Positions 1-7,106 of a DNA stretch of 20,971 nt are shown here, one piece after another; the first letter of the stretch is position 1; each line of letters opens with the position of its first letter. Both the position numbers and the translations under genes were made by a program. The notes below the pieces were generated by a model. The model saw only the letters and a list, made by a program, of their open reading frames with translations. It made no database searches and was not told the origin of the DNA. Source of the DNA: Sphingomonadales bacterium (lineage in GTDB: Bacteria > Pseudomonadota > Alphaproteobacteria > Sphingomonadales > Sphingomonadaceae); contig JAGWUU010000015.1 in assembly GCA_028868335.1 (NCBI GenBank), positions 1 through 20,971 of the forward strand, in the 5' to 3' direction.

Positions 1-446
1 TTCGCCGCGATCCGTTCGCGCGTTTCGTAAACGTCGAAGCTCATCCGGTCGAGTTCCTGGAGCAGATCGTTGGGAAACTCGATGTCGGCCTTGTCGATCT
101 CGTCGATCAGCAGCACAGGAAGTTGGGGCGAGGTGAAGGCTTCCCACAGCTTGCCCTTCTTGATGTAGTTGGCGATGTCGTGGACCCGCTCGTCGCCAAG
201 CTGGCCGTCGCGCAGGCGGGCGACCGCGTCATACTCGTAGAGGCCCTGCTGCGCCTTGGTGGTCGACTTCACGTTCCACTCAATCAGCGGGGCATTGACC
301 GCCTTGGCGATCTCGTGCGCCAGCACGGTCTTGCCGGTGCCGGGCTCACCCTTGACCAGCAGCGGGCGGCGCAGCAGCACCGCGGCGTTGACCGCCACCT
401 TGAGATCGTCGGTCGCGACATAGTTGCTGGTGCCTTCGAAACGCAT
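1..446 (-). CDS. MoxR-family AAA+ ATPase, 5' part (runs off window)
   Basis: This is the N-terminal 148 residues of a MoxR-type AAA+ ATPase; the rest lies beyond the left edge. MoxR ATPases act as cytoplasmic chaperone-like ATPases, often with von Willebrand A-domain or DUF58 partners, to mature or activate other proteins. The reading frame shows a Walker A motif GEPGTGKT at about residues 33-40 and a Walker B stretch VLLIDEIDKAD at about 111-121, in an unbroken frame. The ATG at 446-444 follows a GGGGAG ribosome site a few bases upstream. The gene is divergent from the cytochrome pair across a 399-bp non-coding gap. The specific substrate cannot be told because partner genes are outside the window. 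Confidence 0.9.
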   Translation of the reverse strand, partial: MRFEGTSNYVATDDLKVAVNAAVLLRRPLLVKGEPGTGKTVLAHEIAKAVNAPLIEWNVKSTTKAQQGLYEYDAVARLRDGQLGDERVHDIANYIKKGKLWEAFTSPQLPVLLIDEIDKADIEFPNDLLQELDRMSFDVYETRERIAA

Positions 447-845
447 GAGGACTCCCCGAGTCATTTAACTGTCCGATTAAGTCGGATAGGGTAGGGCACC
501 GTTTCGCGCAAGCGTTGCGATGCGAAACCGGTCTGACGAAGAGCCATCGAAACGCGACCCGATTCAAACCAACCGCTTGCCGTAGCGGCACCTAATTCGC
601 GCGTTGGTGGTGACGATGCGGAAAATGCTCTGCGGCTGGCGGTGCCAGATGCCGTGATGGCCGGATCCCGGTCAGCTAACGCATTCCCTTTCGTGCGAAT
701 TTGATCTGATGCGAGCCGGTATTGACGCCGATCAAGGCGGACAACTGAAAATGCGAGTTGGATGCGTTTACCGGAAAGCCGTGAGAAAACCGGAGGTCTG
801 GCCAACCGTGCATTGGGGTGCATGGGGGTAGTTTAGGAGCCGAAC
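447..845. other. Non-coding divergent intergenic region with palindromes
   Basis: No convincing gene is seen in these 399 bp; open frames here are short and lack a supported start. The part next to the ATPase gene carries a TCCGA-N5-TCGGA inverted repeat (472-486) and a nested palindrome at 501-528 (GTTTCGC/GCGAAAC outer arms, GCAA/TTGC inner arms). A weak ATPase promoter on the minus strand is possible there (TTGCGC, 17-bp spacer, TATCCG). The part next to the cytochrome genes carries an FNR-type box at 722-735. Nothing recognisable is seen between about 535 and 700. Confidence 0.6.
722..735 (+). promoter_or_regulatory. FNR/FixK-type binding site upstream of cytochrome pair
   Basis: The bases TTGAC-GCCG-ATCAA match the Crp/Fnr-superfamily consensus TTGAY-N4-RTCAA on both arms. 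The site lies 110 bp upstream of the cytochrome-porin ATG. If it acts as a class II activator site (centre at -41.5), transcription would start near 770, and TTGGAT at 758-763 would be the -10 element, which agrees with TATAAT only at positions 1, 5 and 6. The site match is seen directly; binding by an FNR, FixK or Dnr protein is inference. Confidence 0.55.
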
Positions 846-2264
846 ATGCGAACATCGCGCATATCAACATCTCCGCCCGAACGGTCTGTCCGACTGAATG
901 CAAAGCAGTTGGGGCGGGCTCTGCCAATTTGCATACCCGCTGGCATGGCCGCGGCGATATTGTTCTTTGGAGCGCATTCCGCGAAGGCGGTGCCGGCATT
1001 CGCCGAACAAACCGGACTGGCCTGCCAGGCGTGCCACGTTGGCGGATTTGGGCCGCTACTCACGCCGCTCGGTCGGGATTTCAAATTGAACGGCTACACC
1101 ATGCGTTCGAAGGGGTTCAACAATCCTCTTTCGGCCATGGCGGTCGCTTCATACACCCACACCAACAAGGATCAGGTGCCGCCGCCCGATGGGGCGTCGC
1201 ACGTCAACGACAACATTTCCCTCGATCAGGCCAGCCTGTTCGTCGCGGGAGGGATTGGCCAGCATTTTGGCGGCTTTGCCCAGATTACCTATGATGGTGT
1301 CGGCAAGTCGTGGTCGTGGGACAATCTTGATCTTCGCGCAGTCACCAAGGGCCACGTCTTCGGTCAGGATGCGGTATTCGGCCTGACGCTGAACAACTCG
1401 CCAACGGTCCAGGATGCCTGGAACACCACCCCGGCCTGGGGCTTCCCCTATACCAGTACAGCCGTGTCGGGCACGCCGGGCGCTGCTCCGCTGATTGACG
1501 GTGGATTGGCCCTGAACACGTTGGGTCTGAGTGCCTACACCTGGATCGGGCAGAAGTACTATGTCGAAGCTGGGGCCTACACCAGTCCTGCGGCAGGTAC
1601 GCTGAACTGGCTGGGTGCCGATCCCCTGTCGCCGGGCAACATCCATGGACTGGCTCCCTATGGCCGGATCGCCTGGCAAGGTCGGCTTGCTGGCGGCAGC
1701 ATGGAACTGGGCGCCTTCGCGCTCAAGGCCAGGATTTACCCCCAGCGCGACAATTCTGCATCGCTGACTGACCACTACACTGATGTCGGCGTTGATGCTT
1801 CGTGGCAAAAGCCGACCGGAGCAGGCAATGTCATTGCAGTGCAAGCGCGGTATATCCATGAATCGAGTGATTTGCAGGCCAGTTGCGAATTGGGGCTGAT
1901 CGGGCCGGGAGGCGATCCGGCCTGCGCCAAGACCCATCTCAACGAGCTGCGCGGCGACGTCAGCTACAGCTGGCACAACAAGATCGGTGCTACCGTAGGT
2001 GCGTTCTCGATCACCGGTGACAGCAACTCGAACCTGTTCGGCGGACCGAATGCCAGCCCCGACAGCAACGGTGTGATGGCGCAAGTTGACTATACTCCGT
2101 GGGGTGCGGGCAACTCACCCCTTGGACAACGGGTCAATGTGCGGGTCGGCGTGCAATATACCGCTTACGGGAAATTTGACGGAGCCGGCCAGAATTATGA
2201 TGGTGCCGGAGCCAACGCTTCTGACAACAATGCAGTGAGGGTATTCACATGGATCGCTTTCTGA
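846..2264 (+). CDS. Cyc2-like fused monoheme cytochrome c-porin, outer membrane
   Basis: This 472-residue protein has a signal peptide (cleavage expected after A-K-A at residue 48) and a single heme motif CQACH at residues 60-64, only about 12 residues into the mature chain. Around the heme it reads PAFAEQTG, then GFGPLLTPLGRDFKLNGYT, which resembles the N-terminal signature of the Cyc2 family of outer-membrane iron-oxidising cytochromes. The remaining roughly 380 residues alternate polar and hydrophobic/aromatic residues with Gly/Asn-rich turns and end in a terminal Phe, as expected of an outer-membrane beta-barrel. Two cysteines at 347 and 360 lie in one loop and could form a disulfide. AGGAG at 835-839 supports the ATG. 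The 3' end overlaps the next cytochrome gene by 16 bp. A one-heme barrel for electron transfer across the outer membrane is the likely role; iron as substrate is not shown. The family assignment rests on motif and architecture only. Confidence 0.75.
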   Translation: MRTSRISTSPPERSVRLNAKQLGRALPICIPAGMAAAILFFGAHSAKAVPAFAEQTGLACQACHVGGFGPLLTPLGRDFKLNGYTMRSKGFNNPLSAMAVASYTHTNKDQVPPPDGASHVNDNISLDQASLFVAGGIGQHFGGFAQITYDGVGKSWSWDNLDLRAVTKGHVFGQDAVFGLTLNNSPTVQDAWNTTPAWGFPYTSTAVSGTPGAAPLIDGGLALNTLGLSAYTWIGQKYYVEAGAYTSPAAGTLNWLGADPLSPGNIHGLAPYGRIAWQGRLAGGSMELGAFALKARIYPQRDNSASLTDHYTDVGVDASWQKPTGAGNVIAVQARYIHESSDLQASCELGLIGPGGDPACAKTHLNELRGDVSYSWHNKIGATVGAFSITGDSNSNLFGGPNASPDSNGVMAQVDYTPWGAGNSPLGQRVNVRVGVQYTAYGKFDGAGQNYDGAGANASDNNAVRVFTWIAF

Positions 2265-2629
2265 AAACGCTGCTCATAGTCGGCCTTGCGACGGGACTGT
2301 CTGCTACCCCGGCCATTGCCGGCAATGCCGCCAATGGATCGAAGGTTTTCACCAACCAGTGTGCGGCATGCCATGGCAATCGAGCCAATTCACCGCAAGC
2401 TGTAGGGCCGCGCTTGTTTGGCATTGTTGGCAGGCATGCCGGGACGTCTTCAGGCTTCACCTATTCCCCTGCAATGAAGGGCGCCGGTTTGACCTGGTCC
2501 CAGGACGAGTTGAAGATCTACCTCGCCAACCCCGGCAAGGTCGTTCACGGAACGAAGATGCCGTACGCCGGACTGCACAACGCTGGGCAGCTCGACGATC
2601 TGATCGCCTATCTGGCCAGTCTGCGCTGA
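2249..2629 (+). CDS. Class I c-type cytochrome (c2/c550-like), periplasmic
   Basis: A 126-residue soluble cytochrome c that should shuttle electrons in the periplasm. It has a signal peptide with likely cleavage after PAIA (residue 24), a heme motif CAACH at 38-42, the GPRLFGIVGR segment typical of c2-type cytochromes, and a probable axial methionine in GTKMPY (Met104). Length and C-terminal helix (LDDLIAYLASLR) fit a single-domain class I cytochrome. The ATG lies inside the end of the cytochrome-porin gene (16-bp overlap, different frame), with GTGAGG about 8 bp upstream, so translation is probably coupled. The arrangement makes this the natural electron acceptor or donor for the barrel protein; that pairing is inferred from context. 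Confidence 0.92.
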   Translation: MDRFLKTLLIVGLATGLSATPAIAGNAANGSKVFTNQCAACHGNRANSPQAVGPRLFGIVGRHAGTSSGFTYSPAMKGAGLTWSQDELKIYLANPGKVVHGTKMPYAGLHNAGQLDDLIAYLASLR

Positions 2630-2636
2630 TGGAATC

Positions 2637-2663
2637 GGGGGTGACCGGCAACCGGTCACCCCC
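2637..2663. terminator. Perfect hairpin between convergent cytochrome and parE genes
   Basis: Arms GGGGGTGACCGG (2637-2648) and CCGGTCACCCCC (2652-2663) form a perfect 12-bp stem with a 3-base CAA loop. It sits 8 bp after the cytochrome stop and 5 bp beyond the parE stop, so it is placed to end both transcripts. Neither side has a strong T-tract, so it may work as a weak terminator or as a 3'-end stabiliser. Confidence 0.7.
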
Positions 2664-2668
2664 GTTCA

Positions 2669-4666
2669 TCAAGCGTCGATCAGTTCCGGATCCAGTTCCC
2701 CCGCGCGGTTCTGGATGAACATGAAGCGGTGTTCGGGGTTCTTGCCCATCAAGCGATCGACCAGGTCCTTCACCGCCGCCCGCCCCTCATATTCCGGCGG
2801 AAGAGTGATGCGGATCAGGCCGCGGGTTGCAGGGCTCATGGTGGTTTCGCGCAGTTGCTGCGGGTTCATTTCACCGAGGCCCTTGAAACGGCCGACCTCG
2901 ACCTTCTTGCCCTTGAACACCGTCGCTTCCAGCTCGGCGCGGTGGGCGTCGTCGCGGGCATAGGCGCTCTCCTTGCCCGCTGTCAGCCGGTAAAGCGGCG
3001 GCTGGGCGAGGTAGAGGTGCCCGCGCCTCACGATCTCAGGCATTTCCTGGAAAAAGAAGGTCATCAACAACGTGGCGATATGCGCCCCATCGACGTCCGC
3101 GTCGGTCATGATGATGATCCGGTCGTAACGCAGGTTGTCTGGGTTGCAGTCCTTGCGCATCCCGCATCCAAGCGCGAGCCCAAGATCACCGATTTCGGTA
3201 TTGGCGCGGATCTTGTCCGCCGTCGCGCTGGCGACGTTGAGGATCTTGCCGCGGATTGGCAGGATCGCCTGGGTCTTGCGGTCGCGCGCCTGCTTGGCGC
3301 TGCCGCCCGCGCTATCACCTTCGACGATGAACAGCTCGGTTTCGGCGTCGGTTTCACCTGAGCAATCGGTCAGCTTGCCGGGTAGCCGCAGTTTGCGAGC
3401 GTTGGTTGCGGTCTTGCGCTTGACCTCGCGCTCGGCCTTGCGGCGCAGGCGCTCGTCCATCCGCTCCATGATATGCCCGAGCAGCGCCTTGCCCCGCTCC
3501 ATATTGTCGGCAAGGAAATGGTCGAAGTGGTCGCGCACCGCATTTTCGACCAGACGCGCCGCCTCGGGACTGGTCAGGCGGTCCTTGGTCTGGCTTTGAA
3601 ATTGGGGGTCGCGGACAAAGACCGAAAGCATCACCTCGCTGAACGTGATGACGTCCTCGGGCGCGATGTCCTTGGCCTTCTTCTGGCCGATCAGATCGCC
3701 AAAAGCGCGGATACCCTTGGTCAATGCCGCGCGCAGGCCCTGTTCGTGCGTGCCGCCGTCAGGAGTGGCAATGGTGTTGCAGTAGAACGAATAGGCCCCG
3801 TCCGACCACAGTGGCCAGGCGATCGCCCATTCGACCCGCCCCTGTTCTTCGCCGGGAAAATCCTGCGATCCCGCAAAGAATTGGGTGGTGACGCATTCGC
3901 GTACGCCTATTTGCTCCTTGAGGTGATCGGCAAGCCCGCCGGGGAACTGGAACACGGCTTCGGCCGGAACGTCCTCGCTGGCGAGGGCGGGGGAGCATTT
4001 CCAGCGGATTTCCACCCCGGCAAAAAGGTAGGCCTTGGACCGCACCAGTTTGAACAGCCGGGCAGGTTTGAACTTTGCATCGACGCCGAAGATCTCGGTA
4101 TCGGGGACGAAGGCGACACTGGTTCCGCGCCGGTTCGGCGTGCCGCCAAGATGCTGGAGCGGCCCGAGCGTTTCGCCGCGTGAGAACTCCTGCGCGTACA
4201 ATTCCTTGTTCCGCGCCACCTCAACCCGGGTGAGTGTTGAAAGCGCGTTGACCACGCTGATCCCGACCCCGTGCAGGCCGCCCGAGGTGGCGTAGGCCTT
4301 GCCCGAGAATTTGCCGCCGGAATGGAGCGTCGAGAGGATCACTTCCAGCGCCGACTTGCCGGGATAGCGGGGGTGTTCATCCACTGGGATGCCCCGGCCA
4401 TTGTCGACTATGGTAAGGCGGCCGGGCGCGCCGTCCACCTCCTCTAGCAAGACCTCGATGCGGTTGGCGTGACCCGCAACAGCCTCGTCCATCGCGTTGT
4501 CGAGCACTTCAGCGGCGAGGTGATGCAATGCGCGCTCATCGGTGCCGCCGATATACATGCCCGGACGGCGGCGCACGGGTTCAAGCCCCTCAAGCACCTC
4601 GATTGCGGAGCCATCGTAGGTATCGCCGCTGCTGGCGGGGAGCTTGTCAAACAGGTCATCGGACAT
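2669..4666 (-). CDS. parE: DNA topoisomerase IV subunit B
   Basis: A 665-residue type IIA topoisomerase ATPase subunit. With ParC it decatenates daughter chromosomes using ATP. The N-terminal GHKL ATPase domain shows EVLDNAMDEA (catalytic Glu53, Asn57), DNGRGIP (88-94) and the lid GGLHGVG (129-135); the transducer has SQTKDRL (358-364). The TOPRIM domain has FIVEGDSAGG (446-455) and TDADVDGAH (521-529). The short length, without a GyrB-type insert, and the overall fit favour ParE over GyrB. The ATG at 4666 has no Shine-Dalgarno sequence; a possible -10 (TATAGC) ends 7 bases before it, so the mRNA may be leaderless. It is convergent with the cytochrome genes. Confidence 0.93.
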   Translation of the reverse strand: MSDDLFDKLPASSGDTYDGSAIEVLEGLEPVRRRPGMYIGGTDERALHHLAAEVLDNAMDEAVAGHANRIEVLLEEVDGAPGRLTIVDNGRGIPVDEHPRYPGKSALEVILSTLHSGGKFSGKAYATSGGLHGVGISVVNALSTLTRVEVARNKELYAQEFSRGETLGPLQHLGGTPNRRGTSVAFVPDTEIFGVDAKFKPARLFKLVRSKAYLFAGVEIRWKCSPALASEDVPAEAVFQFPGGLADHLKEQIGVRECVTTQFFAGSQDFPGEEQGRVEWAIAWPLWSDGAYSFYCNTIATPDGGTHEQGLRAALTKGIRAFGDLIGQKKAKDIAPEDVITFSEVMLSVFVRDPQFQSQTKDRLTSPEAARLVENAVRDHFDHFLADNMERGKALLGHIMERMDERLRRKAEREVKRKTATNARKLRLPGKLTDCSGETDAETELFIVEGDSAGGSAKQARDRKTQAILPIRGKILNVASATADKIRANTEIGDLGLALGCGMRKDCNPDNLRYDRIIIMTDADVDGAHIATLLMTFFFQEMPEIVRRGHLYLAQPPLYRLTAGKESAYARDDAHRAELEATVFKGKKVEVGRFKGLGEMNPQQLRETTMSPATRGLIRITLPPEYEGRAAVKDLVDRLMGKNPEHRFMFIQNRAGELDPELIDA

Positions 4667-4673
4667 ACACTAC

Positions 4674-4703
4674 GCTATAGAACGGCGCGATTCCGCCGCG
4701 CAA
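4674..4703 (-). promoter_or_regulatory. Candidate parE promoter, possibly giving a leaderless mRNA
   Basis: Read on the minus strand there is TTGCGC (4703-4698), an 18-bp spacer, and TATAGC (4679-4674), followed 7 bases later by the parE ATG. No ribosome-binding sequence lies between. The hexamers match sigma-70 consensus only partly, so this is a prediction. Confidence 0.4.
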
Positions 4704-4723
4704 GCAGTGTCGCTATGTTATCG

Positions 4724-5869
4724 TCAGTCGGTAAACTTGTCAGGAGCCGCGCTGACCACGACCACACCAGTCCCGCGTGCCTCACGCACTTCCAGGCTGC
4801 GCTGTATCTCGCCGGCCGCATCGAAGCGGAAGGGCCCATCAAGACCGAGAAATCCTCCCTGGTCCGTCAGACGTGCGACCGGGAAAGGATTGCCGACGCG
4901 CCAATCACGAGCAATCCGGACCGTCAGCAAGACGCTGTCGTACCCCAGTGTGGCAAGCCTGTAGGGAGCAGTTCCGAAACGTGTCTTGTAGCTATCGGCG
5001 AACTGGCGAAAACGGGCATCGGAAACCGCTGAAAACAGCGCCCCGCGCAACGCTGCCGTTTTGGCGATGGCGCTTTCGCCACTCCACAATTCTGTACCAA
5101 GCAGTCGCGGCGAAGTTGCCCCGGCAGCCTTGAGCCGTGGCGCCGCAAGCACCGCGAAGCGCGAGCCGTCGGCAATCAGCACCGCGTCGAACGACCCGCG
5201 TGAACGCAGCCGTTGTGCTGCGCTCACAATCGAGGTGTTCGAGCGGTCATAAGTCACGCTTGCGATCAATGAGCCGCCGTTCGCCTTGATCGCAGCCGCG
5301 AAGGCATCGCTGGCGCGACTTCCATAGTCACCGCTGGGCGCAAGCAGTCCGAAGCGCGAGGCACCGTGGCCGCGCGCATAGGAAACGGTACGGCGGATCG
5401 AATTGTCAGGGGTCGTCCCCATGACGAATACGTCACGCGATGCGAGGGTGGCATCGCTGCTATAGGCAATCAAGGGAATGTGCGCGCCATGCGCGACCGC
5501 GGCGACCGCCCGAACTTCCTCTCCTTGGACCGGGCCAAGAAACAGCTTGTTGCCGTCAATCAACGCCCGGTTTGCAGCGGCGGTCGGATCATCCGACGTG
5601 TCGTAGGTGGTGATGCGGATCGACTTTGCGTTTGTGTCGAGCAACGCCATGGTCGTGGCATTGGCGATAGCCTGGCCTACCGCGGCATTTGGTCCGCTCA
5701 ACGGAACGAGCAGCGCGACGCGGTGACGTTGCTGGTCGCCAGGAAGGTTGCCTTGGGGCGGAGGCGGGGGTGGAACGGTCGGCCCAGCGGGTATGACCTT
5801 GCACCCGGCAAGCAGAAGAGCGGTTGCGGCGACAACGAAATGGCGCCGATCGATGCGACCTACGAACAT
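4724..5869 (-). CDS. LpoA-like periplasmic-binding-fold lipoprotein (penicillin-binding protein activator)
   Basis: A 381-residue lipoprotein with a type I periplasmic-binding-protein fold, of the group annotated as penicillin-binding protein activators or ABC-type branched-chain amino-acid binding proteins. The leader ends in a lipobox LAGC (Cys23) and is followed by a proline-rich linker (about 28-38). The body opens with HRVALLVPLSGPNAAVGQAI, typical of the fold, and continues with FLGPVQGEEVRAV and LLAPSGDYGSR. The N-terminal RRHFVV resembles a twin-arginine motif, so Tat export is possible. It is divergent from rsmI across 40 bp; enterobacterial lpoA also neighbours rsmI and yraN, which supports the link to peptidoglycan synthesis. 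It is much shorter than E. coli LpoA and lacks its N-terminal TPR-like domain, so the exact role is inferred. Confidence 0.8.
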   Translation of the reverse strand: MFVGRIDRRHFVVAATALLLAGCKVIPAGPTVPPPPPPQGNLPGDQQRHRVALLVPLSGPNAAVGQAIANATTMALLDTNAKSIRITTYDTSDDPTAAANRALIDGNKLFLGPVQGEEVRAVAAVAHGAHIPLIAYSSDATLASRDVFVMGTTPDNSIRRTVSYARGHGASRFGLLAPSGDYGSRASDAFAAAIKANGGSLIASVTYDRSNTSIVSAAQRLRSRGSFDAVLIADGSRFAVLAAPRLKAAGATSPRLLGTELWSGESAIAKTAALRGALFSAVSDARFRQFADSYKTRFGTAPYRLATLGYDSVLLTVRIARDWRVGNPFPVARLTDQGGFLGLDGPFRFDAAGEIQRSLEVREARGTGVVVVSAAPDKFTD

Positions 5870-5909
5870 GGCTTGTAGCTCTCCCTCGCGCGGTCCATGG
5901 GGGAGGAAT

Positions 5910-6737
5910 ATGGACGCTCTACTTTCTGCCGGTCTCTATATAGTTGCAACGCCGATTGGCAATCTGGGCGACATGACACCGCGCGGGGCAGAGATACTAC
6001 GTGGCGTGGCTGCGATAGCCTGTGAGGATACACGGGTAACTGGCAAACTGTTGCATCACCTGGGCATCAAGGCGAGGATGATCCGGTACGATGACCATGC
6101 CGGCGACAATGCGCGTGACGGTCTCCTCGCGTTGGCGGCAAAACAGGCGGTCGCGCTGGTCAGCGACGCCGGCACTCCGCTGATCTCCGATCCGGGCTAC
6201 AAGCTGGTCCGTGAAGCGCGGGCGAGAGGAATTCCGGTGACAAGCTTGCCGGGGGCGAGTGCAGCAATTGTTGCGCTCACGCTTTCGGGGCTGCCCTGCG
6301 ACCGCTTCCTCTTTGCGGGATTTCTGCCCAGCAAGGACAAGGCGCGGCGGGACGCGCTTGCTGCGCTGCAAGCGGTTCCGACCACCCTGATATTCTATGA
6401 AACCTCCCCGCGATTGACCGACGCTCTGGCGGCTATCGGTGAGGTGCTGCCCGGCCGCGAAGTGGCAGTTGCCCGCGAGTTGACGAAGACATTCGAGGAA
6501 TGCCGGACAGGCTCGCCGACTGACCTGATCGCGCACTACACCGCGCACCCCCCGAAGGGCGAAATCGTACTCATCGTCGCGCCGTCGACAAATGAGACGA
6601 CTGGCGAGGTTGATGCCGATGCATTGTTGCGCGCTGCACTGGCGACGCAAAAGCCCTCCCAGGCTGCGGCTGAGGTGGCGCGCGTAACCGGTATGGATCG
6701 CAAGGCGCTCTATGTCCGCGCGCTGGAATTGAAGTGA
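5910..6737 (+). CDS. rsmI: 16S rRNA (cytidine(1402)-2'-O)-methyltransferase
   Basis: A 275-residue tetrapyrrole-methylase-fold enzyme that 2'-O-methylates C1402 in the decoding centre of 16S rRNA using SAM. Family motifs are all present: ATPIGNLGDMTPRG (about 13-26), ACEDTR (37-42), SDAGTPLISDPG (85-96), LPGASA (113-118), FAGFLPSK and FYETSPRL. The ATG at 5910 is chosen because family proteins start a few residues before GLYIVATPIGN; the frame is open further upstream, but that stretch overlaps the divergent lipoprotein gene. GGGAGG lies close before the ATG (3-base spacing, tighter than usual). The stop codon overlaps the GTG start of yraN. Confidence 0.95.
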   Translation: MDALLSAGLYIVATPIGNLGDMTPRGAEILRGVAAIACEDTRVTGKLLHHLGIKARMIRYDDHAGDNARDGLLALAAKQAVALVSDAGTPLISDPGYKLVREARARGIPVTSLPGASAAIVALTLSGLPCDRFLFAGFLPSKDKARRDALAALQAVPTTLIFYETSPRLTDALAAIGEVLPGREVAVARELTKTFEECRTGSPTDLIAHYTAHPPKGEIVLIVAPSTNETTGEVDADALLRAALATQKPSQAAAEVARVTGMDRKALYVRALELK

Positions 6738-7087
6738 AGACCCGCGCCGAACGTGAGGCACAGGGTCGGCGTGGCGAAAGACTTGCCGCGTGGTATTTGC
6801 AGATCAAGGGTTGGCACATCGTCGGTCGGAGGATCAAGACACCCCGCGGCGAGGTCGACATCGTTGCGCGGCGAGGGCGAACCGTCGCTTTCATCGAAGT
6901 AAAATGGCGCGCTTCTGCTGCCGAACGCGATGAAGCGATCGATCACTGGCGCCTGCGGCGGGTAGTAGCGGCGGCCGAAGCCTTGACGTCACGCTTTGTC
7001 CGCGACGGCGATGAGCCGCGCATCGACGTGCTGCTGCTTGCGCCCAGGCATCTGCCGCGCCACATCGTCAACGCCACCCTGGCCTGA
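6734..7087 (+). CDS. YraN/UPF0102 family nuclease-like protein
   Basis: A 117-residue member of the UPF0102 (YraN) family, which has a predicted restriction-endonuclease-like fold and an uncertain role in DNA metabolism. The core PD-(D/E)XK pattern is visible as GEVDIVA (Asp42) followed by FIEVK (Glu55, Lys57), after the family's N-terminal GRRGERLAAWYL. The start is GTG, overlapping the rsmI stop in a GTGA arrangement, so translation is probably coupled. The rsmI-yraN-gshB order is common in Alphaproteobacteria. Catalytic activity is not established for the family as far as I know. Confidence 0.9.
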   Translation: MKTRAEREAQGRRGERLAAWYLQIKGWHIVGRRIKTPRGEVDIVARRGRTVAFIEVKWRASAAERDEAIDHWRLRRVVAAAEALTSRFVRDGDEPRIDVLLLAPRHLPRHIVNATLA

Positions 7088-7106
7088 TCTCGGAGTTCGC
7101 CATCCC

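Noticed and set aside
701..714. Second FNR-type site beginning TTGAT at 701
   Set aside because: Only the left half-site matches; the right arm (TGCGA) does not fit ATCAA.
123..823. Several small open frames at the left end and in the 447-845 gap
   Set aside because: They are antisense to the MoxR ATPase or cross non-coding palindromes, lack ribosome sites, and show no protein family features.
1149..2084. 311-codon open frame on the minus strand inside the cytochrome-porin gene
   Set aside because: No family features, and it lies wholly within a well-supported plus-strand gene with a signal peptide and heme motif.
5748..5909. Extension of rsmI to an ATG at 5748
   Set aside because: The added 54 residues are antisense to the lipoprotein gene's leader and proline-rich linker and are low complexity; the family start fits ATG 5910.
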